Below are positions 14,727-23,176 of a stretch of 40,213 bases of DNA, piece by piece. This DNA comes from Minisyncoccota bacterium (GTDB lineage Bacteria > Patescibacteriota > Minisyncoccia > Minisyncoccales > CG1-02-41-26): the NCBI GenBank assembly GCA_028718785.1, contig JAQULB010000001.1:1-40213 (forward strand). The letters run 5' to 3'. The position numbers and the translations under genes were made by a program. The notes under the pieces were generated by a model, which saw nothing but the letters and a program-made list of their open reading frames with translations, had not been told where the DNA came from and searched no databases. How positions within the stretch are numbered: the first letter of the stretch is position 1; every line of letters starts with the position of its first letter.

Positions 14727-14751
14727 AAAAACGCGGGTTTCCCCGCGTTAG
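14727..14751 (-). terminator. Terminator after rpsP
   Basis: AACGCGG-GGAAA-CCCGCGTT followed by TTTGG on the minus strand, a short way past the rpsP stop. Confidence 0.8.
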
Positions 14752-14769
14752 TATTTATATATAAATATT

Positions 14770-15339
14770 TTATTCAGATTTTTCAGCTTCACCCGGCTTA
14801 TCTTCAAGCGAAGATGTTGGTTCGGGCTGGGCAACCCCTGGCGCTGGCGTGGCCTCTTTGGGCTCAAATTCTGCTTCTGGTTCAACCGGGGTTTCGCTCG
14901 CCACTTCTTTGGCAACATCTTCTTTGGCTGGCTTTGATTCTTCTGATGCTGGCGCTGGCTGGCTTTGGCTCGCCGTAGCTTCAGCGGAGGTGGCTACCTT
15001 TTCAGCTTCCTTGTCCGCCATAGCTTTAGCGTCGGCGGAGGCCTTGGCTTTAGCTTCTATCGCTTTCTTTTTTGGCTCTTTGTGCATAGCTATCTTTTCG
15101 CCCTCAATAACTTTTTCTTTAACCAACATATTATGCACGGTGTCAGAAGGTTTTGCCCCAACTGAAAGCCAGTGTTTTATTCTGTCTGCTTTAATTTGTT
15201 TTTCTTTGGAAAAAGGGTTTAAAAATCCCACAATTTCCAAAAACCGCCCGCCTCTTGGGGGATTTTTTTTATCAGTTACAACCATTCTATAAAACGGTTG
15301 ATTCTTTTTTCCTGTTCGTAGTAATCTTATACTTAACAT
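14770..15339 (-). CDS. rpsP: Ribosomal protein S16 with long acidic tail
   Basis: 189 residues; S16 is normally 80-90. Residues 1-85 are a standard S16 (MLSIRLLRTGKKNQPFYRMV, then GRFLEIVGFLNP and the RIKHWLSVGAKPSDTVHNML segment), needed for 30S assembly. The remaining 100 residues are Ala/Glu/Pro/Ser rich (KAKASADAKAMADKEAEK, then many PAE and KP repeats) and probably disordered. Such tails on ribosomal proteins are common in CPR genomes. It ends the rpmF-nusB-rnc-rpsP cluster. Confidence 0.95.
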   Translation of the reverse strand: MLSIRLLRTGKKNQPFYRMVVTDKKNPPRGGRFLEIVGFLNPFSKEKQIKADRIKHWLSVGAKPSDTVHNMLVKEKVIEGEKIAMHKEPKKKAIEAKAKASADAKAMADKEAEKVATSAEATASQSQPAPASEESKPAKEDVAKEVASETPVEPEAEFEPKEATPAPGVAQPEPTSSLEDKPGEAEKSE

Positions 15340-15356
15340 AAATTATAATCTTAATT

Positions 15357-16076
15357 TTATTTATTCCAACCCTTAGCTATTAGTCCATTTTTTGCGGCTG
15401 ACTCTTCGGCTTCTTGTTTTGAAGAGCCCTCGCCCTCAGCTATAAGGTCTTTGTTTAAATACACTCCAACCACAAAATTTTTGGCGTGGTCTGGCCCCCA
15501 ATCTTTTATAACTTTATAAGTTGGGGTAATTTTTGTTTTTTCTTGCGCCATTTCTTGAAAATATGATTTGGCGTCTCTGTGAGAACCTTCTTTTAAAATT
15601 TTGGGCAAGACCTTAATTATATTGTCCACAATAAACACTTTACACTTTTCATAGCCCTGGTCAAGGTATAAAGCGCCCAAAAACGCCTCAATGGTGTTGG
15701 CTAAAATATATTGCCTGGCTTTGCCTGTGTCTTTGGTTTCCCCTTTTGATAAAAGCAAATAATCCCCAAAACCCAAATCCTGAGCAATTCCAGACAAGGT
15801 TATGGCATTTACCAAAGCGGCTCGCCAATTTGTCATTTCCCCTTCTGGGTTGTTGTATTCTTTAAATAAATACTCGGTAACCACAAGCTCTAAAACCGCA
15901 TCCCCCAAAAATTCAAGCCGTTCGTTGTGGTCGGAGTGAAAACCTGGATTTTCGTTTAAATAAGAGCGATGGCAGAAGGCCTGCTCTAAAAGCGCTTTAT
16001 TTTTAAATTCTAAATTTAATTTTTTTTCTAATATTGAAAAGTCAATCACATTCGTATAACGTATAACATAGAACAT
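15357..16076 (-). CDS. rnc: Ribonuclease III
   Basis: 239 residues. RNase III cuts double-stranded RNA in rRNA and mRNA processing. The catalytic signature HNERLEFLGDAVLEL (about 49-63) and the second acidic site (NTIEAFLGALYLD) are intact, followed by a dsRBD (about 165-237, KNFVVGVYLNKDLIAEGEG, SSKQEAEESAAKNGL). The first nine codons (MFYVIRYTN) are encoded by the dispersed ACATAGAAC/ATAACGTATA repeat, so the original start may be the GTG for VIDFSILEKK. No SD. Confidence 0.95.
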   Translation of the reverse strand: MFYVIRYTNVIDFSILEKKLNLEFKNKALLEQAFCHRSYLNENPGFHSDHNERLEFLGDAVLELVVTEYLFKEYNNPEGEMTNWRAALVNAITLSGIAQDLGFGDYLLLSKGETKDTGKARQYILANTIEAFLGALYLDQGYEKCKVFIVDNIIKVLPKILKEGSHRDAKSYFQEMAQEKTKITPTYKVIKDWGPDHAKNFVVGVYLNKDLIAEGEGSSKQEAEESAAKNGLIAKGWNK

Positions 16077-16115
16077 AGAACATAATTTATAAAATAATGT
16101 TCTACGTTCTACGGC

Positions 16116-16559
16116 CTACGTTGTGGGTTTAATCTCTTCTTCATGGGGCATTTCATTGTAAATAGCGCCCAAAACTCCGTTAACAAACTTTCCTGAACTT
16201 GGCCCGCCAAAACTTTTAGCTAATTCAATTGCTTCGTTGATTGCCACTTTTGGTGGCACTTGAGAAGTGTCTTCATACAAAAGCTCAAAAAGTCCAATTC
16301 TAAGAACATTTCTATCAATAATGCTTAATTGATCAATTGGTCGCTCGGGCGCTGAAGTTTCAATAACGCTGTCTAATTTTTCTAAATTATCAATAATGCC
16401 TTTGGTTAAACTTCGAGCAAAGTCCTGCTCGTCAAACCCGCCTCCAAACTCTTGCATATTTCGCTCCAAAACCGAAAAAATTTCGGGTTTTTTTTGGTAA
16501 AAATCCCACTCGTATAATGATTGCAAAACTATTGAGCGAGCAATATGTCTTGAGGCCAT
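16116..16559 (-). CDS. nusB: Transcription antitermination protein NusB
   Basis: 147 residues, all-helical NusB fold. [17 protein letters not shown], the [22 protein letters not shown] core and [27 protein letters not shown] are typical. NusB with NusE (S10) loads on boxA of rRNA leaders. Its ATG is one base from palindromic element C, and the last codons (KPTT, stop) merge into a dispersed GTAGGCCGTAGAAC repeat. Confidence 0.95.
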   Translation of the reverse strand: MASRHIARSIVLQSLYEWDFYQKKPEIFSVLERNMQEFGGGFDEQDFARSLTKGIIDNLEKLDSVIETSAPERPIDQLSIIDRNVLRIGLFELLYEDTSQVPPKVAINEAIELAKSFGGPSSGKFVNGVLGAIYNEMPHEEEIKPTT

Positions 16560-16737
16560 GTTAGAAATTGTTAATTGAATGGCGAATTTATGAGCCGTGA
16601 AATTTACAAGTTCTTACGCCCTGTGAAGTAGAAATTTGATCTGCAAATTTCTGTTTTAAATTTTTAGCAAAAATTTCAAATTACTTCACGGGGTTTAAGG
16701 TTTTGTAAAGCTTGGGCTTCGCCCTCGCTAACAAACC
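16560..16737 (-). repeat. Palindromic element C (no nuclease gene)
   Basis: It spans exactly from the rpmF stop TAG to the nusB ATG. Sense direction: stem 1 GGTTTGT/ACAAAACC with a GGGCGAAGCCC tip, stem 2 CCCCGTGAAGTAA/TACTTCACAGGG containing two AT-rich hairpins, and stem 3 AGAACTTGTAAATT/AATTAACAATTTCT ending at AAC-ATG. Confidence 0.75.
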
Positions 16738-17037
16738 CTAAAACTTCTTCTTAGAGAGTTCTTCCAGTGTCATTGGTTTTTCCTTTTTCTCGGATTTTTG
16801 GTCTTTTTCGGTTTCTTTAATATCTTTTTCCCTTAATTTCCTATCTTTTTTCTCTAATTTAGCTAAAACATTGATAACCTCTTTGCCTTTATAAAATCCG
16901 CAGTTTGGACAAACACTATGTAGCTTTCTTGGCTTGGCGCATTTTGGGCAAGCACCCAAAGTTGTCTCAGCAATAAACTGATGCATTCTTCTCTTTTTTA
17001 CCCTTGATTTTGTTAGATGTCTTTTTGGAACACTCAT
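16738..17037 (-). CDS. rpmF: Ribosomal protein L32 with lysine-rich extension
   Basis: 99 residues; L32 is usually 55-60. MSVPKRHLTKSRVKKRRMHQ and the zinc ribbon CPKC...CPNC (about 30-47) are standard. The last 40 residues are a Lys/Glu-rich charged tail (EKKDRKLREKDIKE...) probably disordered. It binds the 50S subunit near the peptidyl transferase entrance. Palindromic elements lie on both sides (C downstream, D upstream). Confidence 0.95.
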   Translation of the reverse strand: MSVPKRHLTKSRVKKRRMHQFIAETTLGACPKCAKPRKLHSVCPNCGFYKGKEVINVLAKLEKKDRKLREKDIKETEKDQKSEKKEKPMTLEELSKKKF

Positions 17038-17040
17038 GCG

Positions 17041-17186
17041 ATTAGAAATTGTTAATTGAATGGCGAACGATTAGCGAGCCGTGAAATTTACAAGTTCTTC
17101 GTCCAGTTAAATGAAATACTTCAAATTTCATTTAACTGGATACCTTGTTTAACTGGGGTAGGTCCCCTGCTTCACTAACGCATTAG
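17041..17186 (-). repeat. Palindromic element D (diverged, no nuclease gene)
   Basis: Stem 3 is nearly the same as in element C (AGAAATTGTTAATTG with AAATTTACAAGTTCT), ending three bases before the rpmF ATG. The middle stem has changed to CAGTTAAATGAAA/TTTCATTTAACTG, keeping pairing. The outer part is shorter and lies 22 bases from the upstream stop. Confidence 0.6.
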
Positions 17187-17208
17187 ATAGAATAGCAAAA
17201 CCTCCCTA

Positions 17209-17454
17209 TTATTTCAAGGGCACAGAGATTTTTTCAAGCAGTTTCTTAAAATTTTCCAATGCCACTGGCAAATCAGCATAAACCATTTCTGCTACCTCGT
17301 CTTTATAGGTATATGCCCAAACCAAACAAGAAACAAGTTCGAATCGATGAATTGCCGAATCCCTAACAATATCGGTTTTTTCTAATTTTAAAACTTCGTC
17401 TAGCCGAGCAATAGCTTTTTGTAAGTCCTCAATTTGTAAATCAGGTTTAGTCAT
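17209..17454 (-). pseudogene. HI0074-like nucleotidyltransferase-partner, internally deleted
   Basis: 81 residues, against about 130 in the family. The N-terminal IEDLQKAIARLDEVLKLEKTDIVRDSAIHRFEL is typical of the HI0074 substrate-binding or HEPN-like partner of MNT nucleotidyltransferases. The C-terminal AYTYKDEVAEMVYADLP matches the end region (HTY..E.A). About 50 middle residues are missing, though the frame stays open. It overlaps the fragment upstream (ATGA). Probably a decayed toxin-antitoxin type pair. Confidence 0.6.
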
Positions 17455-17510
17455 ATCTTTTCCAAAATCTCCTTTTTTAATTTTTCCAAATCGTAATACT
17501 CTAATCTCAT
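17451..17510 (-). pseudogene. 5' fragment of an MNT nucleotidyltransferase
   Basis: Only 19 codons, MRLEYYDLEKLKKEILEKI, a start often seen in small nucleotidyltransferases paired with HI0074-like proteins. The catalytic GSR...D part is gone, and the frame closes with a TGA overlapping the next ATG. Its fusion edge suggests one deletion removed the enzyme body. Confidence 0.4.
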
Positions 17511-17656
17511 AGTTTTGTTATAATTTTATAATACGAAAATTTCACATAAAATAAAAGCCCAAACCCTTGATTATTTGATATATTTGTTATAGTTTTAATT
17601 TGTTGAGTTTTTATGTTTCTAATATTATTTGTTATTTAAAAAGTGGGGTGTTAATT

Positions 17657-17899
17657 ATGCCAAAAATTGGCGAACTAGATTACTATCCTATTATTCTTTA
17701 CAATGATGAAAAATTTCTCATTTGCCCAACTACAGACAAGCAAAGATTGCAAGAAGAAGGCACGGTTAATGTTTATAATTGTGAAACTGCTGAGATGCAA
17801 AAAATCTTGTCATCTACAGATGTGGAAATTATTCTAACACACGAGGAGATGCACAATATCATCAATAAAGCGATTTCAATCTTTATGAGGAGGAGGTAA
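17657..17899 (+). CDS. 80-residue protein, unknown function
   Basis: The ATG at 17657 follows GGGGTGTTAATT; an upstream in-frame ATG at 17600 lacks a ribosome site. Residues 1-45 look beta-rich (GELDYYPIILYNDEKFLICP), and the rest is helical and ends in a basic MRRR. No family recognised. It is followed six bases on by a second small gene, and both share a terminator cassette that is also found at 22.85 kb. Confidence 0.5.
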   Translation: MPKIGELDYYPIILYNDEKFLICPTTDKQRLQEEGTVNVYNCETAEMQKILSSTDVEIILTHEEMHNIINKAISIFMRRR

Positions 17900-17905
17900 A
17901 TGTAG

Positions 17906-18127
17906 ATGAAACAGGTGAAAGTTGTTTTAAGGGACTTAGGTACATTACAATTCCATGGTTTTTTTCTGCGAATAATGCAGGAAGATATTTTATCACCCGA
18001 TATCTTTAAAAAGTTAAAACCTACAAAAAAGACAGGGGAAGGAACAGTAAGAGCAAGGGATATGGCAACAGGTGATATCCTTAATTTTCCAGAAGGCGAA
18101 AAGGTATTCGGGCTTTTTCGTCAGTAA
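17906..18127 (+). CDS. 73-residue protein, unknown function
   Basis: MKQVKVVLRDLGTLQFHGFF and onward, a small basic soluble protein. GGAGGAGGT lies nine bases before the ATG. The C-terminal half is beta-type (GTVRARDMATGDILNFPEGEKVFGLF). No domain recognised. It is in an operon with the 80-residue gene. Confidence 0.5.
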   Translation: MKQVKVVLRDLGTLQFHGFFLRIMQEDILSPDIFKKLKPTKKTGEGTVRARDMATGDILNFPEGEKVFGLFRQ

Positions 18128-18135
18128 GTTTATTT

Positions 18136-18173
18136 AGCGGATTCGCTGTTGTGTGGCGAATCGCTTTTATTTT
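18136..18173 (+). terminator. Terminator, shared cassette copy 1
   Basis: AGCGGATTCGC-TGTTGTGTG-GCGAATCGCT followed by TTTATTTT. The loop and T tract match the terminator at 22851-22890. Its T run overlaps the rnhB stop on the other strand. Confidence 0.8.
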
Positions 18174-18793
18174 AAATTAAAACTTTGTCGGTGGATTTTA
18201 CAGGGGCCGTGTTTAGATAGAACGGTTAGGTGTTGAGGCGTGCCATAGCCCTTGTTTTTATTAAAACCATATTGGGGATATTTTTTATGTAATTTTATCA
18301 TTAAATTGTCTCGCTCCACTTTAGCTATAATTGAAGCTAAAGAAATTAAAAAAACCTTTTCATCTCCTTTTATAATTGACTGCTGAGGCCTTGCTATGTT
18401 AATGCCAAAGTTTCCGTCAATTAAAAGCGCATCCGCTTTTTTGCCAATTTTCTTTTCTAAGTTTAAAACCGCTTTTTCCATTGCCAGCTTTGTGGCCTGG
18501 AGAATATTTATTTTATCAATAACTTTTTCTGAAACTTTCCCAATCCCCCACTGAACTTCTGAGCTCTTTTTTAAAAAATTGTAAATTTCCTCTCTCTGTT
18601 TGGGAGTTAATTTCTTAGAATCCTTAATTTTTAACTTTTGATTTGCATTTTTGACTTTCCCTCGACCTGAGCTCGGGACGAAGGTTGACTTTTGATTTTT
18701 GATTTGCATTATCGCGCACGCCATCACAGGTCCCGCCAACGAACCACGACCAACCTCGTCAATCCCAAAAACAATTTTTTCTCCATTTTGCAT
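18167..18793 (-). CDS. rnhB: Ribonuclease HII
   Basis: 208 residues. RNase HII removes ribonucleotides from DNA and RNA from hybrids. The active-site blocks are present: GIDEVGRGSLAGP (about 10-22), DSKKLTPKQREEIY, LLIDGNFG and SIIAKVERDNLM. An in-frame insertion of about 27 residues (from MQIKNQKSTF through NANQKLK) lies between the first strand and the DSKKLT motif. It is made of the A-rich simple repeat plus a CCTGAGCTCGGG mini-palindrome. Confidence 0.93.
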   Translation of the reverse strand: MQNGEKIVFGIDEVGRGSLAGPVMACAIMQIKNQKSTFVPSSGRGKVKNANQKLKIKDSKKLTPKQREEIYNFLKKSSEVQWGIGKVSEKVIDKINILQATKLAMEKAVLNLEKKIGKKADALLIDGNFGINIARPQQSIIKGDEKVFLISLASIIAKVERDNLMIKLHKKYPQYGFNKNKGYGTPQHLTVLSKHGPCKIHRQSFNLK

Positions 18794-18922
18794 ATAAACT
18801 GATAAGATGTATAATGACTTAATCTTTATTATAAACTTTTTTAATTATTTTTAAATTTCTTGCTCTGTCATTTTTAATTTTTAATTTTTAATTTTTATTT
18901 TGACCGAGCAAAGCGAGTAAAC

Positions 18923-19597
18923 ATGCCCTCTCCAAAAGATATTTTAAACCAATCTGATATTGAAGAAGAATTAAGAATGGCCAGCTTGCAAGGCCGAGAA
19001 GCCAATTTTGAAAATAAAATTATATCTTCTTTAATATTAAAAAAAAGAACAGTTGAGTCCGGCATTAATTTAAAAAATGCCATTGTAATGCATATTATCT
19101 CTTTAGAAGAAACCACCATAAAGGGCTCTATAAATTTAACTGGCGCTGTTGTGAAAGAATCTTTTTACGCTGGCTCAGCCATTATTGAGGGGGATTTAAT
19201 TTTGGTTGATTCAAAAATAAGCGGGGTTTTAAATTTAATTTCCACCACCATAAGAGGGTCTTTGGACGGAACAAGCATGATTATTTCTGGATTTTTAAGT
19301 TTAACAAGATCTCAAATACGAGACAATGTTATTTTAAGAAAAACAAAAATAAACGACGCTTATCATGTGGGCTTAATTGTAAAAGGCGATATTTATATGA
19401 GAGATGCCATGATAACTGGTTCATTTAGCGCTGAGGAAGCTGTTATTGAAGGGTCTTTAGATATGGTTAATTCTTACATTGTAAATAATGTTAATTTAAA
19501 ATCAGCTCAAATTGAAGGCAGTTTAATAATGAAAAACGCCAACTTCAAGAGCGGAGTTGATTTAACTGGCGCAAAAAGCAAAGAAATAATCCAATAA
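18923..19597 (+). CDS. Beta-helix (pentapeptide-like repeat) protein
   Basis: 224 residues. From about residue 35, repeats of 17-20 residues alternate hydrophobic strands (SINLTGAVV, GDLILVDSKI, GVLNLISTTI, GFLSLTRSQI, DNVILRKTKI), the pattern of a right-handed beta-helix or pentapeptide-like protein. A helical cap precedes it. No signal peptide, so probably cytosolic. It ends 12 bases before dnaE, so the two may be cotranscribed. Role unknown. Confidence 0.65.
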   Translation: MPSPKDILNQSDIEEELRMASLQGREANFENKIISSLILKKRTVESGINLKNAIVMHIISLEETTIKGSINLTGAVVKESFYAGSAIIEGDLILVDSKISGVLNLISTTIRGSLDGTSMIISGFLSLTRSQIRDNVILRKTKINDAYHVGLIVKGDIYMRDAMITGSFSAEEAVIEGSLDMVNSYIVNNVNLKSAQIEGSLIMKNANFKSGVDLTGAKSKEIIQ

Positions 19598-19609
19598 TTT
19601 TTATTTTAT

Positions 19610-22600
19610 ATGGAGGGAGGTTTTACTCATTTGCATGTCCACAGCCATTATTCGCTTTTAGATGGATTGTCAAAAATAGACGATATTTTAAAACGAGTAA
19701 AGGCCCTTAATATGTCTGCTGTGGCAATAACCGACCACGGCGTTTTATATTCTGCTGTGGAATTTTACAAAAAAGCCAAGGCCACAAGCATAAAGCCCAT
19801 TATTGGCTGTGAGTTTTATGTTGCTCCAGAAGGAATGCTAAACAAACGCCCCAACATTGATGACAAACGCCATCATTTAGTTCTTTTGGTAAAAAACGAA
19901 GTTGGTTATAAAAACTTAGTAAAGCTTGTTAGCAAGGCCCACTTAGACGGATTTTATTACAAACCCAGAATTGATAATGAGCTTTTAGAAAAACATACCA
20001 ATGGTTTAATCGCTTTATCAGCTTGCATTCAAGGCCAAATTCCAAAAGCCACCATAAACAACAGAAATGATGAGGCAAAAGAATTGGCTTTAAAATACAA
20101 AAAAATGTTCGGGGACAACAATTTTTATTTAGAAATTCAAGAGCACCCCAACATTAAAGAACAAGCCAAAGCCAACCAAGGGCTTATTGAGCTTTCAAAA
20201 GAACTAAATATTCCTCTTGTTGTAACTAACGACTGCCACTACTTAGAAAAAGACGACGCTAAGGCCCAGGACATTTTAATGCAAATTAACACTGGCGCAA
20301 AATCAAGCGATTCTGAACGACTTTCAATGATGGACGAGGACTTTTCAATGAAGTCCCCCCAAGAAATGGCGGATTTCTGCGAAAAATTAGGCGTTAAAGA
20401 GGCCTTTTCAAACACTCAAAAAATTGCCGATCTATGCAACTTTGAATTTGAATTAGGAAAAACTAAACTCCCCTCTTTTCCAACTCCAAACAACGAAACC
20501 CCAGAGGAATATTTAAAAGAATTAGCTTATGTGGGGCTTGAAAAAAAGAAAGGGCAATTTCCGAATATGGAAGAAGCAAAAGAAAGATTGGAATACGAGC
20601 TTTCAGTTGTTAATCAAACTGGATTTGCGGGGTATTTTTTAATTGTGCAGGACTTTGTTAACTGGGCAAAAAATAATCGCATAGTGGTGGGGCCGGGCAG
20701 GGGCTCGGCTGGGGGTTCTTTAGTGGCTTACTTGCTAAATATTACTGAGGTGAATCCATTACAATACGGACTTTTGTTTGAAAGATTTTTAAACCCCGAA
20801 AGAATATCAATGCCTGATATTGATTTGGACTTTACTGACAGACGAAGAGATGAGGTTATAAACTATGTGGCAGAAAAATACGGCCAAGACCATGTGGCTC
20901 AAATTATTACTTTTGGAACAATGGCTTCAAGGGCGGTTATTCGCGATGTGGGCAGGGCCATGGAATTGCCTTATTCGTATTGCGACCAAATTGCCAAAAT
21001 GGTTCCTCAAGGATTTTCTTTAAACGATTGTTTAGAAAAAGTTTCTGAGTTTCGCCAGCTTTATGACACTGACACAAAAGCCAGAGAACTTATTGATTTT
21101 GCCAAAAAACTAGAGGGTTGCGCCCGCCACGCTTCCACCCATGCTTGCGGGGTGGTTATTTCCAAAGAGCCGTTAGATGAAATCGTGCCTTTACAGCACC
21201 CCTCTCAGGGCGAGCAAACAATTGTTACTCAATACGAAATGCACGCTATTGACGATCTTGGGCTTTTAAAAATGGACTTCTTGGGATTAAAAAATTTAAC
21301 TATTTTAGAAGACGCCTTAGCGAGAATTTATAAAGTTAAAGGCGAGTCATTGGATTTAGCAAGCATTCCTTATGATGACGCTAAAACTTACAAACTTTTT
21401 CAAAAAGCCCAAACAACAAGCGTTTTTCAATTGGAAAGCAGTGGCATGAAGCGTTATTTAAAAGAACTAAAACCAACAACATTAGAAGACATCGTGGCTA
21501 TGGTGGCTTTGTATCGACCCGGCCCCATGCAGTTTATCCAAGATTATATTGACAGAAAAGCGGGTAAAAAACCGATTGAATATATGCACCCCGCCTTAAA
21601 GCCAATTTTGGAAAAAACCTATGGCATTTGCATTTACCAAGAACAGCTTATGCAAATTGCCAGAGATGTGGCTGGCTTTACTTTGCCAGAAGCTGACACG
21701 CTAAGAAAAGCTATTGGCAAAAAAATCCCTGAATTATTAAAAGCTCAAAAAGACAAGTTTGTGGAAGGCGTTGTTAAAAATGGATCTTCTAAAATTATTG
21801 GAGAACGATTATGGGAATGGATTTTGCCATTTGCCCAGTATGGATTTAACAAATCGCATTCTGTGGCCTATGCAATTATCGCCTATCACACCGCTTATTT
21901 AAAAGCGCATTTTCCTGTGGAGTTTATGGCCGCTGTTTTAACTTCCGAAAAATCGGATGTGGAACGAATCGCTTTTTTAATTGATGAATGCAAAGATATG
22001 GGCATTGAAGTTTTACAACCCGATGTTAATGAAAGCTTTCGCAATTTTTCCGTGGTGCCAAAGCAAAAACAAATTAGATTTGGGCTTTTAGCTATTAAAA
22101 ATGTGGGAGAAAATATTGTGGACACTATTTTGCAAGAAAGAAAAAATAACGGGGCTTTTACTGATTTTGCTGATTTTGTTTCTCGCATTGACACCAAGGA
22201 CTTTAACAAAAAATCAATGGAAGCGTTAATAAAAACCGGCGCTTTTGATAAATTTGAAAATCGAAGCAATCTTTTAAATAATTTAGAAGATATTTTATCG
22301 TTCAACCGAGAAATCCGCAAAAACAAGGCCAGCACTCAGGCCAGCTTGTTTGCCACAATCGCAGTATCTGCCCCAACATTCCAGCTAAAAGATGGCCCTC
22401 CAATTCCCGACAAACAAAAATTGGATTGGGAAAAAGAGCTTTTGGGTCTTTACATTTCTTCCCATCCGTTAGAAAATGTAAAAAGCTATCTGAAAAAAAA
22501 GGCCTTGCCCATAAACCAGTTAAAAGACCAGTTCCCAAGACAAAAAATAAGAATTGGGGGAATAATTTCCACTATTAAAAAAATCCTCACCAAAAACGGA

Positions 22601-22792
22601 CAGCCAATGCTGTTTATGAAAATTGAGGATTTAACCGACAAAGCCGAAGTGGTTGTTTTCCCAACTATTTTTGAAAAATTCAACGAAGCGTTTCAAGAAA
22701 ATAAAATTGTTCTTATTACCGGAAAAGTGGACTTTAGAGACAACTCCCCCAAACTGATTTGCGAGGAGATTGAGGAAATACTAGAAGCGTAA
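19610..22792 (+). CDS. dnaE: DNA polymerase III alpha subunit
   Basis: 1060 residues, a DnaE1-type replicative polymerase somewhat shorter than in E. coli. The PHP domain opens with FTHLHVHSHYSLLDG and keeps its His/Asp set (TDHGVLY, GCEFYV, NDCHYL). The palm has GPGRGSAGGSLVAYLL and the catalytic PDIDLDFTDRRRDEV. The HhH region and an OB fold near 955-1055 (RIGGIISTIKKIL) follow. GGAGGGAGG lies just after the ATG; the alternative TTG start would remove the first PHP His, so the ATG is kept. Confidence 0.97.
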   Translation: MEGGFTHLHVHSHYSLLDGLSKIDDILKRVKALNMSAVAITDHGVLYSAVEFYKKAKATSIKPIIGCEFYVAPEGMLNKRPNIDDKRHHLVLLVKNEVGYKNLVKLVSKAHLDGFYYKPRIDNELLEKHTNGLIALSACIQGQIPKATINNRNDEAKELALKYKKMFGDNNFYLEIQEHPNIKEQAKANQGLIELSKELNIPLVVTNDCHYLEKDDAKAQDILMQINTGAKSSDSERLSMMDEDFSMKSPQEMADFCEKLGVKEAFSNTQKIADLCNFEFELGKTKLPSFPTPNNETPEEYLKELAYVGLEKKKGQFPNMEEAKERLEYELSVVNQTGFAGYFLIVQDFVNWAKNNRIVVGPGRGSAGGSLVAYLLNITEVNPLQYGLLFERFLNPERISMPDIDLDFTDRRRDEVINYVAEKYGQDHVAQIITFGTMASRAVIRDVGRAMELPYSYCDQIAKMVPQGFSLNDCLEKVSEFRQLYDTDTKARELIDFAKKLEGCARHASTHACGVVISKEPLDEIVPLQHPSQGEQTIVTQYEMHAIDDLGLLKMDFLGLKNLTILEDALARIYKVKGESLDLASIPYDDAKTYKLFQKAQTTSVFQLESSGMKRYLKELKPTTLEDIVAMVALYRPGPMQFIQDYIDRKAGKKPIEYMHPALKPILEKTYGICIYQEQLMQIARDVAGFTLPEADTLRKAIGKKIPELLKAQKDKFVEGVVKNGSSKIIGERLWEWILPFAQYGFNKSHSVAYAIIAYHTAYLKAHFPVEFMAAVLTSEKSDVERIAFLIDECKDMGIEVLQPDVNESFRNFSVVPKQKQIRFGLLAIKNVGENIVDTILQERKNNGAFTDFADFVSRIDTKDFNKKSMEALIKTGAFDKFENRSNLLNNLEDILSFNREIRKNKASTQASLFATIAVSAPTFQLKDGPPIPDKQKLDWEKELLGLYISSHPLENVKSYLKKKALPINQLKDQFPRQKIRIGGIISTIKKILTKNGQPMLFMKIEDLTDKAEVVVFPTIFEKFNEAFQENKIVLITGKVDFRDNSPKLICEEIEEILEA

Positions 22793-22850
22793 TGGATAAT
22801 TTTTAATTTTGTAATTTTTAATTTTTAAATAATTTTTAATGACAGAATTT

Positions 22851-22890
22851 TAAAATAAAAGCGGTCCGCCATACAACAGCGAATCCGCCA
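22851..22890 (-). terminator. Terminator, shared cassette copy 2
   Basis: GGCGGATTCGC-TGTTGTATG-GCGGACCGC followed by TTTTATTTT on the minus strand, nearly identical to the terminator at 18136 including loop and tail, with paired changes in the stem. Confidence 0.8.
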
Positions 22891-22896
22891 GGAAAC

Positions 22897-23115
22897 TTAA
22901 TCCTTTATTGTCACCTCTAACCATCTGTTTTCTAGTCCACGAATGACATTCCTTAAGAAATTTTCAAGGTGAGCTTCTATATTTGAGTTTATGGAGGGGT
23001 TATCTGTTGAGATTCCTCCTTGAGTAACAAATACTCCGTTCATATATACCTCTACATTTCCATTTCCTTTTTTAATCGTTACCTCAACTGCTGGCACCTT
23101 TTCTGGTTTTGGCAT
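22897..23115 (-). CDS. 72-residue protein, unknown function
   Basis: The ATG at 23115 (MPKPEKVPAVEVTIKKG) follows GGAGGTGATATTG; a longer start at 23142 lacks a ribosome site. A beta-type first half (VEVTIKKGNGNVEVYMNGVFV) and a helical second half (IEAHLENFLRNVIRGLENRW). No family recognised. It is a single-gene unit with the shared terminator cassette, placed against dnaE and mntA on the other strand. Confidence 0.5.
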   Translation of the reverse strand: MPKPEKVPAVEVTIKKGNGNVEVYMNGVFVTQGGISTDNPSINSNIEAHLENFLRNVIRGLENRWLEVTIKD

Positions 23116-23176
23116 CAATATCACCTCCTCTCCAAAGAACAAACAATAAATTTAATAAGCTAAAAATACAACAAAT

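Noticed and set aside
14849-15292. 147-codon open frame on the plus strand opposite rpsP
   Set aside because: It mirrors the Ala/Glu-rich tail of S16; composition gives a long antisense frame without a ribosome site or family.
18860-18900. TTTTTAATTTTTAA runs as a CRISPR-like array
   Set aside because: Simple A/T repeats with no spacers; the same repeats occur at 22800, 33640 and inside genes.
22302-22538. 78-codon antisense frame within dnaE
   Set aside because: Shadow of a well-conserved gene, no start signal.
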